From: Burkholderiales bacterium | GTDB lineage: Bacteria > Pseudomonadota > Gammaproteobacteria > Burkholderiales > Casimicrobiaceae | Assembly: GCA_016790165.1 (NCBI GenBank) | Contig: JAEUPL010000032.1 | Span: forward strand, 40,165 to 104,164 | Direction: 5' to 3' | DNA length: 64,000 nucleotides | In this document: in pieces, positions 20,984-30,354 of the stretch | Numbering within the stretch: position 1 is the first letter of the stretch | How the letters are laid out: every line of letters begins with the position of its first letter | Notes under the pieces: generated by a model | Told to the model about the DNA's origin: nothing | The model's database searches: none | The model's input: the letters and a program-made list of their open reading frames with translations, nothing else | Translations under genes and position numbers: made by a program

Positions 20984-21103
20984 ACAGCTTTTTGCCTGCA
21001 GTGACCATCTGGCGGTCATTACAGCTGATTTTGTGTTGATATCGACTAGTTGACAAATCGAGCGGAAACGACCAACGCACAGTCGATAACGGCAAAAAGC
21101 TGT
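20984..21103. repeat. Dispersed twin-hairpin intergenic repeat, copy B
   Basis: The ends are a perfect 13-base inverted repeat, ACAGCTTTTTGCC (20984-20996) and GGCAAAAAGCTGT (21091-21103). Inside are TGACC..GGTCA near 21002-21018, ATCGACT, TTGACAAAT and GCGGAAACGACC..AGTCGATAACGG. The 3' half aligns base for base with copy E over about 60 positions with few differences. It fills most of the gap between proA and the NMT1-type binding-protein gene. Confidence 0.8.
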
Positions 21104-21129
21104 TGCACGCGATCCAGCGACACCGCCCG

Positions 21130-22155
21130 TCAGCGGATCAGGCGTTCTGCCATCGGCGGCAGATAGCTCGCATCAAAGATGTCGTCCGCCTTCGGCTTGT
21201 TGCTGAACTTGAAGCCCTCGCCAATCTGGTCGATCGAGCGCGCGAGGCGTTTCATGTCGACGCCGCCCATGCCGTTGGCGCGCACCTCCGGTGTCAGCAC
21301 GTTCTGGTCGATCGCCATCTTGAAGCGAACGAACTCCTGACCGTCGTTGAGAATGGCGTTGCGCTTCATCAGGGATGCGATGGCCGCTTTCGGGTCGGCA
21401 ATGGCATCCTGCCAGCCTTTCAGCGTTGCCTTGATGAAGCCCTGAACGATTTTCGGGTTCTTCGCTGCATATTCGCTGTCAACGATGATGCCATTGCCGT
21501 AGAGCTCGAGCCCGAGGTTGCGCATCAGCATCACGCTGATGTCGTCCTGTGCGATGCCGCGCCCGCGCAGGTTCATGTACGACGAGAACGAGAAGCCGGT
21601 GATGGCATCCACCTTGCCTTCCACCAGCATCGGTTCGCGCACCGGAAAGCCGACGTTTTCAATCTTTACCTTGCCTGCGTCAATGCCGTTCTTTTTGACA
21701 AACGCCGGCCACTGCGCGTACGCGCCGTCAGCGGCCGGTGCGCCGAGGGTCTTGCCTTCCAGATCCTTTGGCTTGCTGATACCGGACTTCTTGAGCGAAA
21801 CAATCGAGAACGGTGGCGCGTCGTAAATCATGGCGACGACCTTGAGTTTCTTGCTTTCCGGTTTGTCGCGGAAGCGCACCAGCGTATTGATGTCGCCGAA
21901 CACGAACTGATAGGCGCCGGACGCGGCCCGGTTGATTGCCTCGGTTGAGCCGTTGCCGGTATCGATGGTGACATCAAGCCCCTCGGCCTTGTAGTAGCCC
22001 TTGTCGAGCGCCACAAAATAGGGCGCCGCCGGCCCCTCGAAGCGCCAATCGAGTGCGAACTTGATGGGCGTCTGCGCCACGGCAGCGGGCGACAGCGTGG
22101 CGAGGGCCGACAACGCACCGATGGCGAGCGTTGTGAACAGGGTGCGGCGTTTCAT
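21130..22155 (-). CDS. NMT1/THI5-like (SsuA/TauA-type) ABC substrate-binding protein
   Basis: Periplasmic protein of 341 aa with a signal peptide (MKRRTLFTTLAIGALSALAT, cleavage near AVAQT). The mature start IKFALDWRFEGPAAPYFVALDKGYY and EGLDVTIDTGNGSTEAIN are typical of the NMT1/THI5 group, which binds nitrogen or sulfur compounds and pyrimidine precursors. The ATPase and permease of the same transporter class lie immediately on the other side of the intergenic region but on the opposite strand, so they are probably controlled from a shared divergent promoter region (22156-22243). The substrate is not predictable. Confidence 0.88.
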   Translation of the reverse strand: MKRRTLFTTLAIGALSALATLSPAAVAQTPIKFALDWRFEGPAAPYFVALDKGYYKAEGLDVTIDTGNGSTEAINRAASGAYQFVFGDINTLVRFRDKPESKKLKVVAMIYDAPPFSIVSLKKSGISKPKDLEGKTLGAPAADGAYAQWPAFVKKNGIDAGKVKIENVGFPVREPMLVEGKVDAITGFSFSSYMNLRGRGIAQDDISVMLMRNLGLELYGNGIIVDSEYAAKNPKIVQGFIKATLKGWQDAIADPKAAIASLMKRNAILNDGQEFVRFKMAIDQNVLTPEVRANGMGGVDMKRLARSIDQIGEGFKFSNKPKADDIFDASYLPPMAERLIR

Positions 22156-22243
22156 GATGGCTCCGGCTTGTGAGGTCTATGAGGTGATGCTGCCGGTACG
22201 CAAATTGCGTGCCGTGCAGCAATAGACAATGCGGAGCAGTGTG

Positions 22244-23035
22244 ATGATGAACGCAGGGGAGTCGCTGGTCGTGCTCGATCACGTGAGCATGACGTATGGG
22301 CACGGCAAGCACGCCGTCAAGGCCGTAGACGACCTGACGCTGACCATCCACAAGGGCGAATTCATCGCCGTGGTCGGGCCATCGGGTTGCGGCAAGAGCT
22401 CGATGATGAAACTGATCAGCGGGCTCAAGCCAACCTCCGAGGGCGTACTCAGCATCGAAGGCAAACGCGTGACTGGCCCCATCAACAAGGTGGGCATGGC
22501 GTTTCAGGCGGCGAACCTGTTACCGTGGCGCACGGCGGTGGACAACGTGTTGTTGCCGCTTGAGATCGTGGAGCCGCATCGTTCCCGCATGGGCCGCGAG
22601 AAAGCGGCCTACCGGCACAAGGCGCGCGCCCTGCTGGCCTCGGTGGGCCTGGGTGAATTCACCGAAAAATTCCCGTGGCAGCTGTCGGGCGGGATGCAGC
22701 AGCGCACCAGCATCTGCCGTGCATTGATCCACGAACCGGAAATTCTGATGCTTGATGAGCCGTTCGGGGCGCTCGATGCATTTACGCGCGAGGAGCTCTG
22801 GTGCATGACGCGCGACATCCACCAGTCACGTGGCGTCACCGCGATGCTGGTGACGCACGACTTGCGTGAGGCTGTCTTTCTCGCCGACACGGTGTACGTG
22901 ATGAGTGACCGGCCCGGCAAGATCGTCAAGGTGCAGACCATCAATCTGCCGCGTCCGCGTGACCTGGAAATTACCTACGAGAAACCGTTTCAGGATCTGG
23001 TGCATGAGCTGCGTTCGCACATCGGCAAGCATTAG
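22244..23035 (+). CDS. ABC transporter ATP-binding protein (SsuB/TauB type)
   Basis: Cytoplasmic ATPase of about 263 aa. Motifs: Walker A GPSGCGKSSM, Q-loop AFQAANLLPW, signature LSGGMQQRTSI, Walker B ILMLDEPFGALDA and switch VTHDLREA. Several starts are possible (22229, 22241, 22244, 22247); ATG 22244 has GGAG at 22233-22236 with a 7-base spacing. The permease follows after 12 bases. Its partner binding protein is most likely the divergent gene at 21130-22155. Confidence 0.93.
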   Translation: MMNAGESLVVLDHVSMTYGHGKHAVKAVDDLTLTIHKGEFIAVVGPSGCGKSSMMKLISGLKPTSEGVLSIEGKRVTGPINKVGMAFQAANLLPWRTAVDNVLLPLEIVEPHRSRMGREKAAYRHKARALLASVGLGEFTEKFPWQLSGGMQQRTSICRALIHEPEILMLDEPFGALDAFTREELWCMTRDIHQSRGVTAMLVTHDLREAVFLADTVYVMSDRPGKIVKVQTINLPRPRDLEITYEKPFQDLVHELRSHIGKH

Positions 23036-23047
23036 CGGAAGACAACG

Positions 23048-23815
23048 ATGAAACACTGGAAAGAAAACATCCTCGCCCCGCTGGCTTTCACCGTTGCGCT
23101 GATCGTGCTATGGGACATCGCGTGCGTGCTGTTCGGCCTGCCGGCGACGGTGTTGCCCACCCCCTCCGCCGTCGCGAAGGCGTTGGTGCAATACTGGCCC
23201 GCCGTCTGGACCAACAGCCTGCAGACCTTGATGACCACGCTGCTGGGTTTCGGTCTCGCCATCGTGTTCGGATTGATCCTTGGCGTGGCGATCGGCTGGT
23301 CGAAACTGATCTATGGTGCGCTTTATCCGGTGATGATCGCCTTCAACGCGGTGCCCAAGGTCGCCGTGGTGCCGATCCTGATCATCTGGTTCGGTATTGG
23401 CACCATCCCGGCGATCTTCACTGCCTTTCTGATCTCGTTCTTTCCGATCGTGGTCAACGTCGCCACCGGTCTCGCCACCACCGAACCGGAACTGCAGGAC
23501 GTACTGCGCGCACTCGGCGCCAGCAAGCTGGACGTGGTGCGCAAGGTGGGCATTCCGCGTTCGATGCCGTACTTCTTTGGCTCGCTGAAGGTTGCCATCA
23601 CGCTGGCCTTCGTCGGCTCGGTGGTGTCGGAGACGATCGGTGCCAACTCGGGGCTTGGCAAGATGATGCTGGACGCGCAGGCGGGCTTCAACGTCGAACT
23701 GGTGTTCGCGGGCGTGGCGGCGCTCGCTATTCTGGGCATCGCGCTCTACGCGCTCACCGCGCTCGTTGAAAAGCGCTTCACCGGATGGGCGTTCCGGGCA
23801 GAGGGCATTGGCTAA
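23048..23815 (+). CDS. ABC transporter permease (SsuC/TauC type)
   Basis: Inner-membrane permease of 255 aa with about six membrane segments. The N-terminal stretch LAFTVALIVLWDIACVLFGLP is followed by TVLPTPSAV, a hallmark of the nitrate/sulfonate/taurine class. The EAA loop is PELQDVLRALGASKLDVVRKVGIPRSMPY. It is cotranscribed with the ATPase gene and converges with the P-domain gene after 24 bases. Confidence 0.93.
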   Translation: MKHWKENILAPLAFTVALIVLWDIACVLFGLPATVLPTPSAVAKALVQYWPAVWTNSLQTLMTTLLGFGLAIVFGLILGVAIGWSKLIYGALYPVMIAFNAVPKVAVVPILIIWFGIGTIPAIFTAFLISFFPIVVNVATGLATTEPELQDVLRALGASKLDVVRKVGIPRSMPYFFGSLKVAITLAFVGSVVSETIGANSGLGKMMLDAQAGFNVELVFAGVAALAILGIALYALTALVEKRFTGWAFRAEGIG

Positions 23816-23839
23816 AGCGAGTCTAGCCGCGTGTTCACG

Positions 23840-25033
23840 CTACTCGGGCAAGCCGCATTGCGTGCGCGCGAATGCGAGTGCCTTCTTGGTTGAATTACGC
23901 GGCGACGACAGCGTGATGCCCTGGCCGATAGCGGCGCCAGTGAAACCCAGCATATGTCGCGTGATCAGCAGGCCATCCGCGGTCGCCGCCATCGTGCTGT
24001 CGCCATCGAGGTCATAGCAATTGGGTTTCGGTTCGGTGCCGGCATAACCCAGGAGCGTCGTCTGCAATGCAGTCGGTGACACGGTGGTGACAGGAGTCGC
24101 GGTGAGCGGGCAGGTTAGCGTTGCGGTGCGCACGCCGCTACCGACCGGGCGGAATTGCACCAGCAGCTGTCGGGTCTGGCCGGCGGCCACCGTCACCGCG
24201 TCGGACACGACTGCGAACTGCCCGGCGTTGGCTCCGGTAATCGTGCAGAGGCTGCCGGCAGCGTTGACGTTCACCGTGGCGCCATTGCTGGAAGGGGCGC
24301 TCATCAGGATGGGCAGCGCCGGCCCGAATCCGACCGCCGGACTGGCGCCGAACCGCAGTGTTCGCGGTGCACTCGCGAGCGTGACGGGCAGCGGCGCTGA
24401 TTCCAGCGTCAGGCTCGCTGCGTTGACTGACCCGGTGTCGCTAAGCGTCCAATCACGAATCTGCAACTGCCAGGTGCCGTTGACCTGTGCCGTTGAGAGC
24501 CCCGCAAATGCGGCCACCAGATTGGTCAGGGGTGGCGGGGAGGTCGCGCCGGCCCCGCCAATCGGGGTGGTCGCATATGTGCCCGACGCAATGACTGACG
24601 TGCTGCTGGTCGCGGCGGACGCGGCGACCCAGAGGTTCTCCAGTGTGATGGCGGGGTCAACAAATTCGTAAGTGCCAATGAAATCGCTGCTATCGCCGTA
24701 CGACGTTGACGACGTACCACCGACACGGCCGAACAGTGGGAACGAGACAGCACCGCCCGGCGCGATTAGCCGCGCCTCCAGATCGCCCGCGAAGGTATGT
24801 GTCAGGTCGATGCTGACGCGAATGTCGGTCAAGGGCGCCACCACGCCACTGACGACAAAGGAAATGGTGCGCGGCGCGCCGGCGGTGAGCCACGGGGATG
24901 AATTTGGACCGTCTGAAATCAGACCGGTGCCGGAGCCGGGAAATGTGGCCGCAAGCGCCGTCGCACTGGCCCAAACCAAACCCGCAACGACAAACACACC
25001 TGCAATCCAGCGCTTGCACAACGCAGTCAACAT
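23840..25033 (-). CDS. Secreted protein with P-domain and dockerin-like calcium motif
   Basis: Exported protein of 397 aa with a signal peptide (hydrophobic residues about 8-28, cleavage near ALAAT). Residues about 30-190 resemble the proprotein-convertase P domain (SFVVSGVVAPLTDIRVSIDLTHTFAGDLEARLIAPGG and VNGTWQLQIRDWTLSDTGSV), here without any protease domain. A middle Ig-like part (about 195-320) follows. Near the C-terminus LDGDSTMAATADGLLITRHMLGF resembles one dockerin/EF-hand loop. ATG 25033 is preferred over GTG 25045 because GGAG lies 6 bases before it. Function unknown; adhesion or surface display is possible. Confidence 0.78.
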   Translation of the reverse strand: MLTALCKRWIAGVFVVAGLVWASATALAATFPGSGTGLISDGPNSSPWLTAGAPRTISFVVSGVVAPLTDIRVSIDLTHTFAGDLEARLIAPGGAVSFPLFGRVGGTSSTSYGDSSDFIGTYEFVDPAITLENLWVAASAATSSTSVIASGTYATTPIGGAGATSPPPLTNLVAAFAGLSTAQVNGTWQLQIRDWTLSDTGSVNAASLTLESAPLPVTLASAPRTLRFGASPAVGFGPALPILMSAPSSNGATVNVNAAGSLCTITGANAGQFAVVSDAVTVAAGQTRQLLVQFRPVGSGVRTATLTCPLTATPVTTVSPTALQTTLLGYAGTEPKPNCYDLDGDSTMAATADGLLITRHMLGFTGAAIGQGITLSSPRNSTKKALAFARTQCGLPE

Positions 25034-25209
25034 GATTTTCTCCACACCGAGTCAATCCGGCACATTTTGCCCGCTACCCGGTGTTACGGAAAGCGCGCCT
25101 GAGATCGGACAAACCGGACGCCGCACAGCGCGCCGTTGGCCCGCCGACATAGACTGCGCGCGTGGCTACGTCGTTCCGGCACGCCTCACCACGCTTTATC
25201 GGAGCCAGG

Positions 25210-26033
25210 ATGAACACCGTCTCACTATCACGCCGCCTGCTGACCCGCGCGGTGCTCGCGCTCGGCGTCGCTGGTCTGCTTGCTTCGTGCGCAACGCCGC
25301 CGGTCTCCGCTCCGCCAGCGCGCAGCGCGGAAATCCGCGTCATTACGTCCGGCGCGTTCACCGAGGCCTACAAGCTGCTGGTTCCGGAGTTCGAAAAGGC
25401 GAGCGGCCACAAGGTGATCTCCTCGTTTGGCGCTTCGATGGGCAACGCGCCGGATGCCATCCCCACCCGACTGGCGCGCGGCGAGAAGTTCGACGTCATC
25501 ATTCTTGCCGGCCCGGCGCTGGATCAGTTCATCAAGGAGGGCAAGGCGGTCGCCGGATCGCGCGTGGATCTGGTGCGCTCGACCATTGGCTTCGCGGTGA
25601 AGCGTGGCGCCCCGAAGCCTGACATCAGCACGCTGCCCAAGCTCAAGCAGGCACTGCTGGATGCCAATCCATTGCCTACTCGGCGAGCGCGAGCGGCACG
25701 TACTTCTCAACCCAGCTCGTGCAGAAACTCGGCATCGCCGATCAGGTGCTGCCCAAGAGCAAACGCATCCTGAGCGAGCGCGTGGGCACCGTCGTGGCGC
25801 GCGGTGACGCCGAGCTTGGCCTGCAACAGGTGAGCGAACTGGTGCCGATCCCCGGCATCGACTACATCGGCCCGCTGCCCGATGAAGTGCAGCAAGTGAC
25901 CTTCTTCTCCGCTGGCATCGTCACCGGCGCCGCCGAACCCGATGCAGCGCGCGAACTGATCCGCTTCTTCACCTCGGCAAATGCGGCACCCATCATCGCC
26001 AAAACGGGGCTGGAGCCGGTGCGCGCGAAGTAG
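25210..26033 (+). pseudogene. ModA-like substrate-binding lipoprotein gene with a one-base frameshift
   Basis: The first frame starts at ATG 25210 with a lipoprotein signal (LGVAGLLASC) and the binding-protein opening IRVITSGAFTEAYKLLVPEF, FGASMGNAPDAIPTRLARGEKFDVII. Homologous sequence continues in another frame after about 25671 (SASASGTYFSTQLVQKLGI to TGLEPVRAK, ending 26033). Inserting one base in the CCATT at 25669-25673 would restore a single frame of about 275 residues reading NPIAYSASASGTYF. It is related to molybdate-type (ModA) binding proteins. It may be a recent inactivation or a sequencing error; the rest of both halves is intact. Confidence 0.8.
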
Positions 26034-26093
26034 CGCGCACCGTAGGTGGCATGGCGTTACGCGCGCATCGGTGGTGTTGTGCAACCGAGGCAC

Positions 26094-26125
26094 AAAAAGC
26101 GCCGCGAGACAACCGTCTGCGGCGC
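26094..26125 (-). terminator. Intrinsic terminator downstream of the porin gene
   Basis: On the minus strand GCGCCGC (26125-26119) pairs with GCGGCGC (26105-26099) and is followed by TTTTT (26098-26094). It lies about 75 bases after the porin stop and fits a Rho-independent terminator. Confidence 0.8.
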
Positions 26126-26200
26126 GAGTGTTGCTGAGGTTCGAAAGACGGGCACGCTGCAGCCGCGCGGTTGCGTGGCGTGCAGCGCGTCGTACGGCTG

Positions 26201-27271
26201 TTAGAACGTGTGGCGGATACCCGCTTCGAAGCCGGTCGATTTGCCACCCGCCGTGACGGGTTTGAGGCCGTCGGAGACGCCGAAGGTTTTGCCTGCGCCT
26301 TTGTTGTCCACCTGCGAGGCGTCGAGGTACAGCGTGGTGCGTTTGGAGAGGTTGTACATCACGCCCCCCATGAGCTGGCGTGCGCCGTCGCCGCCCTTGA
26401 CGCGGGCATCGGTATAGCCTGCTCGCACTTCGAAGGCGCCGAGCGGCACGCCCACGCCCACGTGGAATGCCGAGTTTTCGACCGCCTTGGCGGTGCCTGC
26501 GGCGTCTTTCTTGTTGACGCCCCACAATGCATTCAGCTTGGCCACACCGAAGTTGTAGCTGGCGCCGACATTGGTTTGCGTCTGATTGCCATTCGCATAG
26601 GTGGCGCGTGCGGTGCCAGCGGCGACGCTGAGCGGCCCGTTGCGGTAGCCGACGCGCGCCGATGCGTAGCGGCCGTCGTTGTTGCCAGCATTTTCACCAA
26701 ACGCGTAGGTGGCGTGCACAAACAGGCCGCCCAGGTTGCCTGGCGTAAGGTAGCTGATGCCGTTGGATGCCCGTACATGCGTCTGGCTCGAGAAGATCGG
26801 ATAGAACATCGCGCCGGCGTTGCCCGTGCCATTGGTGCCGTACAGGTTGAAGTCCGACAGGTTCATGAACGCCGGGGTGAGGTCACGACCGAGGCGCAGT
26901 TCGCCAAATCCACCCGAAAGGCTGACTGTGGCGCGACGACCGAAGAGGCCCGTGGCGGATCCGCTGGACTGGTTATTCGTATTGGTGGAGCCAATTCCAC
27001 CGGTATCCCCGCTGAAGGCGCCCTCGAGCCAGAAGCTTGCCGCGAGCCCGCCGCCCAGCGATTCGGTCCCGCGCATGCCCCAGCGCGACGAGCTCAGGCC
27101 GTCGGTTCCGACTCTGCTGACTGACGCCGCGCCCGATGCGCTGTAGCGCTGAACGTTGGTGTCGACAATGCCGAACAGCGTTACGTTCGCTGTTTGTGCT
27201 GATACGCCGACGGCGGCCAGCGCAGCCGCAACGGCCGTGAGGCGTGCGACCAAAGGTGTTCTGTGAATCAA
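26201..27271 (-). CDS. Gram-negative porin (Burkholderiales type)
   Basis: Outer-membrane diffusion porin of 356 aa, expected to form trimeric 16-strand barrels. Signal peptide residues 1-25 (cleavage after GVSA). The mature start QTANVTLFGIVDTNVQRYS, then SSRWGMRGTESLGGGLAASFWLEG and FGRRATVSLSGGFGELRLGRDLTP, are diagnostic. The C-terminus GIRHTF ends in phenylalanine as required for BAM recognition. A strong ribosome-binding site precedes ATG 27271 (GGAGG, read on the minus strand). A terminator follows. Confidence 0.95.
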   Translation of the reverse strand: MIHRTPLVARLTAVAAALAAVGVSAQTANVTLFGIVDTNVQRYSASGAASVSRVGTDGLSSSRWGMRGTESLGGGLAASFWLEGAFSGDTGGIGSTNTNNQSSGSATGLFGRRATVSLSGGFGELRLGRDLTPAFMNLSDFNLYGTNGTGNAGAMFYPIFSSQTHVRASNGISYLTPGNLGGLFVHATYAFGENAGNNDGRYASARVGYRNGPLSVAAGTARATYANGNQTQTNVGASYNFGVAKLNALWGVNKKDAAGTAKAVENSAFHVGVGVPLGAFEVRAGYTDARVKGGDGARQLMGGVMYNLSKRTTLYLDASQVDNKGAGKTFGVSDGLKPVTAGGKSTGFEAGIRHTF

Positions 27272-27291
27272 GATACTTCCTCCGTTGACTA

Positions 27292-27319
27292 AAAAATCGC
27301 GCGTCCAAAACGCCGCGCC
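27292..27319 (-). terminator. Possible intrinsic terminator between the Bug and porin genes
   Basis: Read on the minus strand, GCGCGGCG (27319-27312) and CGCGCG (27304-27299) can pair with one bulge, and TTTTTT (27297-27292) follows. It would end transcription of the Bug gene, whose stop is 25 bases upstream, before the porin gene. The stem is imperfect, so this is tentative. Confidence 0.4.
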
Positions 27320-27344
27320 ACGTTACCACTGATCGCCGACGTGA

Positions 27345-28316
27345 TCACTCCGGTTCGATCTTGGCATCCTTGACGACCTTACCCCAGCGCGGCATCTCGG
27401 ATTTGATGAGTGCTGCAAAGGCCTCCGGCGTACCGCCGATGACTTCGTTTCCCTGCTGAGCCATGCGGTCGCGGAACTCTTTGTCCTGCATCGCCTTGTT
27501 ACCAGCGGCGTTGAGCAACTTCACCACCTCCGGCGGGATGCCTTTCGGACCGACAATGCCTTGCCAGTTCATGACCTCGAAGGTCGGATAGCCCGACTCG
27601 GCCATGGTCGGCACGTTGGGCAGAATCGAGAGGCGGCTCTTGCTGGTCACGGCGATGGCGCGCGTCTTGCCCGACTGCACTCCAGGCACGGCGACGTACG
27701 TTTGCTCGAACATCATCTGCACCTGTCCGCCCAGCAGATCGGTCGCGGCGGCCGAGCCGCTTTTGTAGGGTGCGTGAATCATGTCGATCCCTGCCACGTG
27801 CTCGAACAGGGCACCGCTCAGGTGGTGCGTTCCGCCAATGCCGCCAGAGCCGTAAGACAGTTTGCCCGGCGCCGCCTTGGCCCCCTTGACGATGTCGTCA
27901 ACGGTTTTGAACGGAGAATCGGCGCGCACCGTCAGAATCAGCGGCCCCTTTTCGATCAACATGATCGGGACGATGTCGTTAACCGGGTCGAAATTGATCT
28001 TCTTGAACAGCGCGTGATTGACGGCCAGGGGCGCGAAGTTCCCCATGCCGATCGTATAGCCATCGGGCTTGGCTTTGGCGATCGCTTCCGTGCCGATGTT
28101 GCCGCCGGCGCCTGGTTTGTTGTCCACGATGATGGGCTGACCCAGCGCCTGGCTCATCAGCTTGGCCACCTGCCGCGAGCGGGTATCGCCGTTGCCGCCC
28201 GCGCCGTACGGGACGATCCAGGCAATCGGTTTGCTCGGATACTTGTCCTGTGCAAACAGGGCACCGGGTAGCAGTGCAGCTCCCGCGCTGGCCTGCAGGA
28301 AAGTGCGACGTTTCAT
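27345..28316 (-). CDS. Bug/TctC-family binding protein with Tat-type signal
   Basis: Periplasmic binding protein of 323 aa. ATG 28316 gives the N-terminus MKRRTFLQASAGAALLPGAL, which has the twin-arginine pattern RRxFL followed by a mildly hydrophobic stretch, suggesting Tat export. Family motifs: IAWIVPYGAGGNGDTRSRQ, IVDNKPGAGGNIGTEAI, DGYTIGMGNFAPLAVNHALF and MIHAPYKSGSAAATDLLGGQVQMMF. No TctAB membrane genes are nearby. Ligand unknown, likely an organic acid. Confidence 0.92.
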   Translation of the reverse strand: MKRRTFLQASAGAALLPGALFAQDKYPSKPIAWIVPYGAGGNGDTRSRQVAKLMSQALGQPIIVDNKPGAGGNIGTEAIAKAKPDGYTIGMGNFAPLAVNHALFKKINFDPVNDIVPIMLIEKGPLILTVRADSPFKTVDDIVKGAKAAPGKLSYGSGGIGGTHHLSGALFEHVAGIDMIHAPYKSGSAAATDLLGGQVQMMFEQTYVAVPGVQSGKTRAIAVTSKSRLSILPNVPTMAESGYPTFEVMNWQGIVGPKGIPPEVVKLLNAAGNKAMQDKEFRDRMAQQGNEVIGGTPEAFAALIKSEMPRWGKVVKDAKIEPE

Positions 28317-28432
28317 GCTCTTGTTCTCCACACGGGAATTGCCCCGAAAGAAGCGAATCCTGACACTCAAACCTGTCGGATTGCTGCTCACGCAAGCGGC
28401 GCGCGGCTTTGAAGCGCCGAAATCGCCCATAC

Positions 28433-30199
28433 ATGCTCCCGATGAATGATCGCTTCGCCGTCCTCCAATTCATGTGGCCATTCGTGCGGCCGTACTGGCG
28501 GCGCATCGCCGTTGCGATGGCGGGTCTCGCGGTCGCCGCCGCGTCTGTTCTCGCCATTGGCGAGGGATTGAAGCGGGTGATCGATCAGGGCCTTGCGGCG
28601 GGCAGCAGTGCGGAGCTTGACCGGATTCTGGTGGTCATGGTGGCGCTCGCGCTGGCGCAGGGCATCGGCATCTACGTGCGTTTCGCCAACATCGCCTGGG
28701 TCAACAACCGCGTCGTCAACGACATCCGGCAGCACATCTACGCGCATCTGCTGACGCTGTCGCCGGCGTTTTTCGAGCGGGAACGCGTGGGAGATGTGCT
28801 GTCTCGCCTGACCAACGATACGCAGGTGCTCGAGGGCGTCGTGTCCAACGCCTTTTCGTGGGCACTGCGCAATCTGGTGATGATGCTCGGCGCGCTGATC
28901 ATGCTGGCGCTCACGTCACCGAAACTGCTCGTCTACGTGCTGGTCGGCACGCCACTGGTCATCGCCCCGGTGGTGCTACTTGGGCGCCGCGTGCGCAATC
29001 TCGCCAAGCAAAGCCAGGATCGGCTGGCCGATGCGATGGCCCGCGGCGATGAGACGATTCACGCCGTGCGCACGGTGCAGGCCTATGCGCGCGAAGGCTT
29101 CGAGCGGCAGCGTTTTTCGGAGCGCATCAACGCGGTGTTCTCCAACGCTGCGGCGCGAGAGCGCACCAGCGCGATGCTCTCCGCCATCGTCGTGGTGCTC
29201 GCCTTCACCGGCGTCTCAGTCATCCTCTGGATCGGCGGACATGATGTGCTGGCGGGCCGCATGACGGCGGGCCAACTCTCTGCATTCATCTTCTACGCCG
29301 TGATGGTCGCGACCGCGGTGGGAGCGATCTCCGAGGTGTTCGGGCAACTCAAGCGCGCCGCTGGCGCCAGCGAACGCATCCGCGAACTGCTGGCGACGCC
29401 GACCGACATCGCTGCACCAGCAGCGCCCGCCGCCCTGCCGTCCCCGCGTGGCGAAGTCGCGTTCGACAACGTGACGTTCAGCTACCCAACGCGGCCGCAG
29501 TCCGAGGCGCTGAAAAACTTCTCGCTGTCGGTTAAACCGGGCGAAGTCGTCGCGCTGGTCGGGCCGAGCGGCGCGGGCAAAAGCACGGTGTTCCAGTTGT
29601 TGTTGCGCTTCTACGACCCGAAAGCGGGCGGCGTGTCGGTTGACGGCGTCGACGTCAAATCGGCAGACCTCAATGCAGTGCGCGAGCGTTTCGCCCTCGT
29701 CTCGCAGGAGCCCGTCATCTTCTCTGGCAGCGTGACCGACAACGTGCGCTACGGTCGCCCCGAGGCGAGCGACGCTGAGGTGCTCGCTGCCTGCGATGCA
29801 GCACACGTCACTGAATTCGCCGGCACGCTGCCGAATGGCCTTGACACCGAGCTGGGGGAGCGCGGCGTTCGCCTGTCCGGCGGACAACGTCAGCGGGTCG
29901 CCATCGCCCGCGCCATTCTTGCCAATCGTCCGATCCTGCTGCTCGACGAAGCGACCAGCGCGCTTGACGCCGAGAGTGAGGCTCTGGTGACCGACGCCAT
30001 CGAAAAGCTCGCTCGCCCGAGCGGCGGCGAACGGGTGCGCACCACGCTCATCATCGCGCATCGACTGTCGACAGTTCAGAACGCGGATCGCATCGTGGTG
30101 ATTGATGAAGGGCGCGTCATGGCGCAGGGCAGCCACGCCCAGTTGATGGCCACCTCAGCGCTATACAACCGCCTGGCTTCGCTGCAGTTGCAGGCGTGA
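28433..30199 (+). CDS. ABC exporter, fused membrane and ATPase domains (MsbA-like)
   Basis: Half-transporter of about 588 aa that would work as a homodimer exporting lipids or drugs. The N-terminal membrane domain has six segments (about residues 15-320). The ATPase domain has Walker A VGPSGAGKSTVFQLLLRF, Q-loop LVSQEPVIFSGSV, signature LSGGQRQRVAIARAIL, Walker B ILLLDEATSALDAES and a switch histidine in LIIAHRLSTV. ATG 28433 and ATG 28442 are both possible starts; neither has a strong ribosome-binding site. It is divergent from the Bug gene. Confidence 0.93.
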   Translation: MLPMNDRFAVLQFMWPFVRPYWRRIAVAMAGLAVAAASVLAIGEGLKRVIDQGLAAGSSAELDRILVVMVALALAQGIGIYVRFANIAWVNNRVVNDIRQHIYAHLLTLSPAFFERERVGDVLSRLTNDTQVLEGVVSNAFSWALRNLVMMLGALIMLALTSPKLLVYVLVGTPLVIAPVVLLGRRVRNLAKQSQDRLADAMARGDETIHAVRTVQAYAREGFERQRFSERINAVFSNAAARERTSAMLSAIVVVLAFTGVSVILWIGGHDVLAGRMTAGQLSAFIFYAVMVATAVGAISEVFGQLKRAAGASERIRELLATPTDIAAPAAPAALPSPRGEVAFDNVTFSYPTRPQSEALKNFSLSVKPGEVVALVGPSGAGKSTVFQLLLRFYDPKAGGVSVDGVDVKSADLNAVRERFALVSQEPVIFSGSVTDNVRYGRPEASDAEVLAACDAAHVTEFAGTLPNGLDTELGERGVRLSGGQRQRVAIARAILANRPILLLDEATSALDAESEALVTDAIEKLARPSGGERVRTTLIIAHRLSTVQNADRIVVIDEGRVMAQGSHAQLMATSALYNRLASLQLQA

Positions 30200-30354
30200 C
30201 GCCTTTCCCCGTCGGTCACCCGCAGGCTGCGCTGTTGCCCGCAACGCCGCCCGCGCGTACGCGATTCATCGATTCGTGGTAAGTTTCGCCCTCAAGGTGC
30301 ACACCAGTGCGTCATTGGCTGCGCGGAGACCGCGCAGGGGGAGAGAGCGTCACG

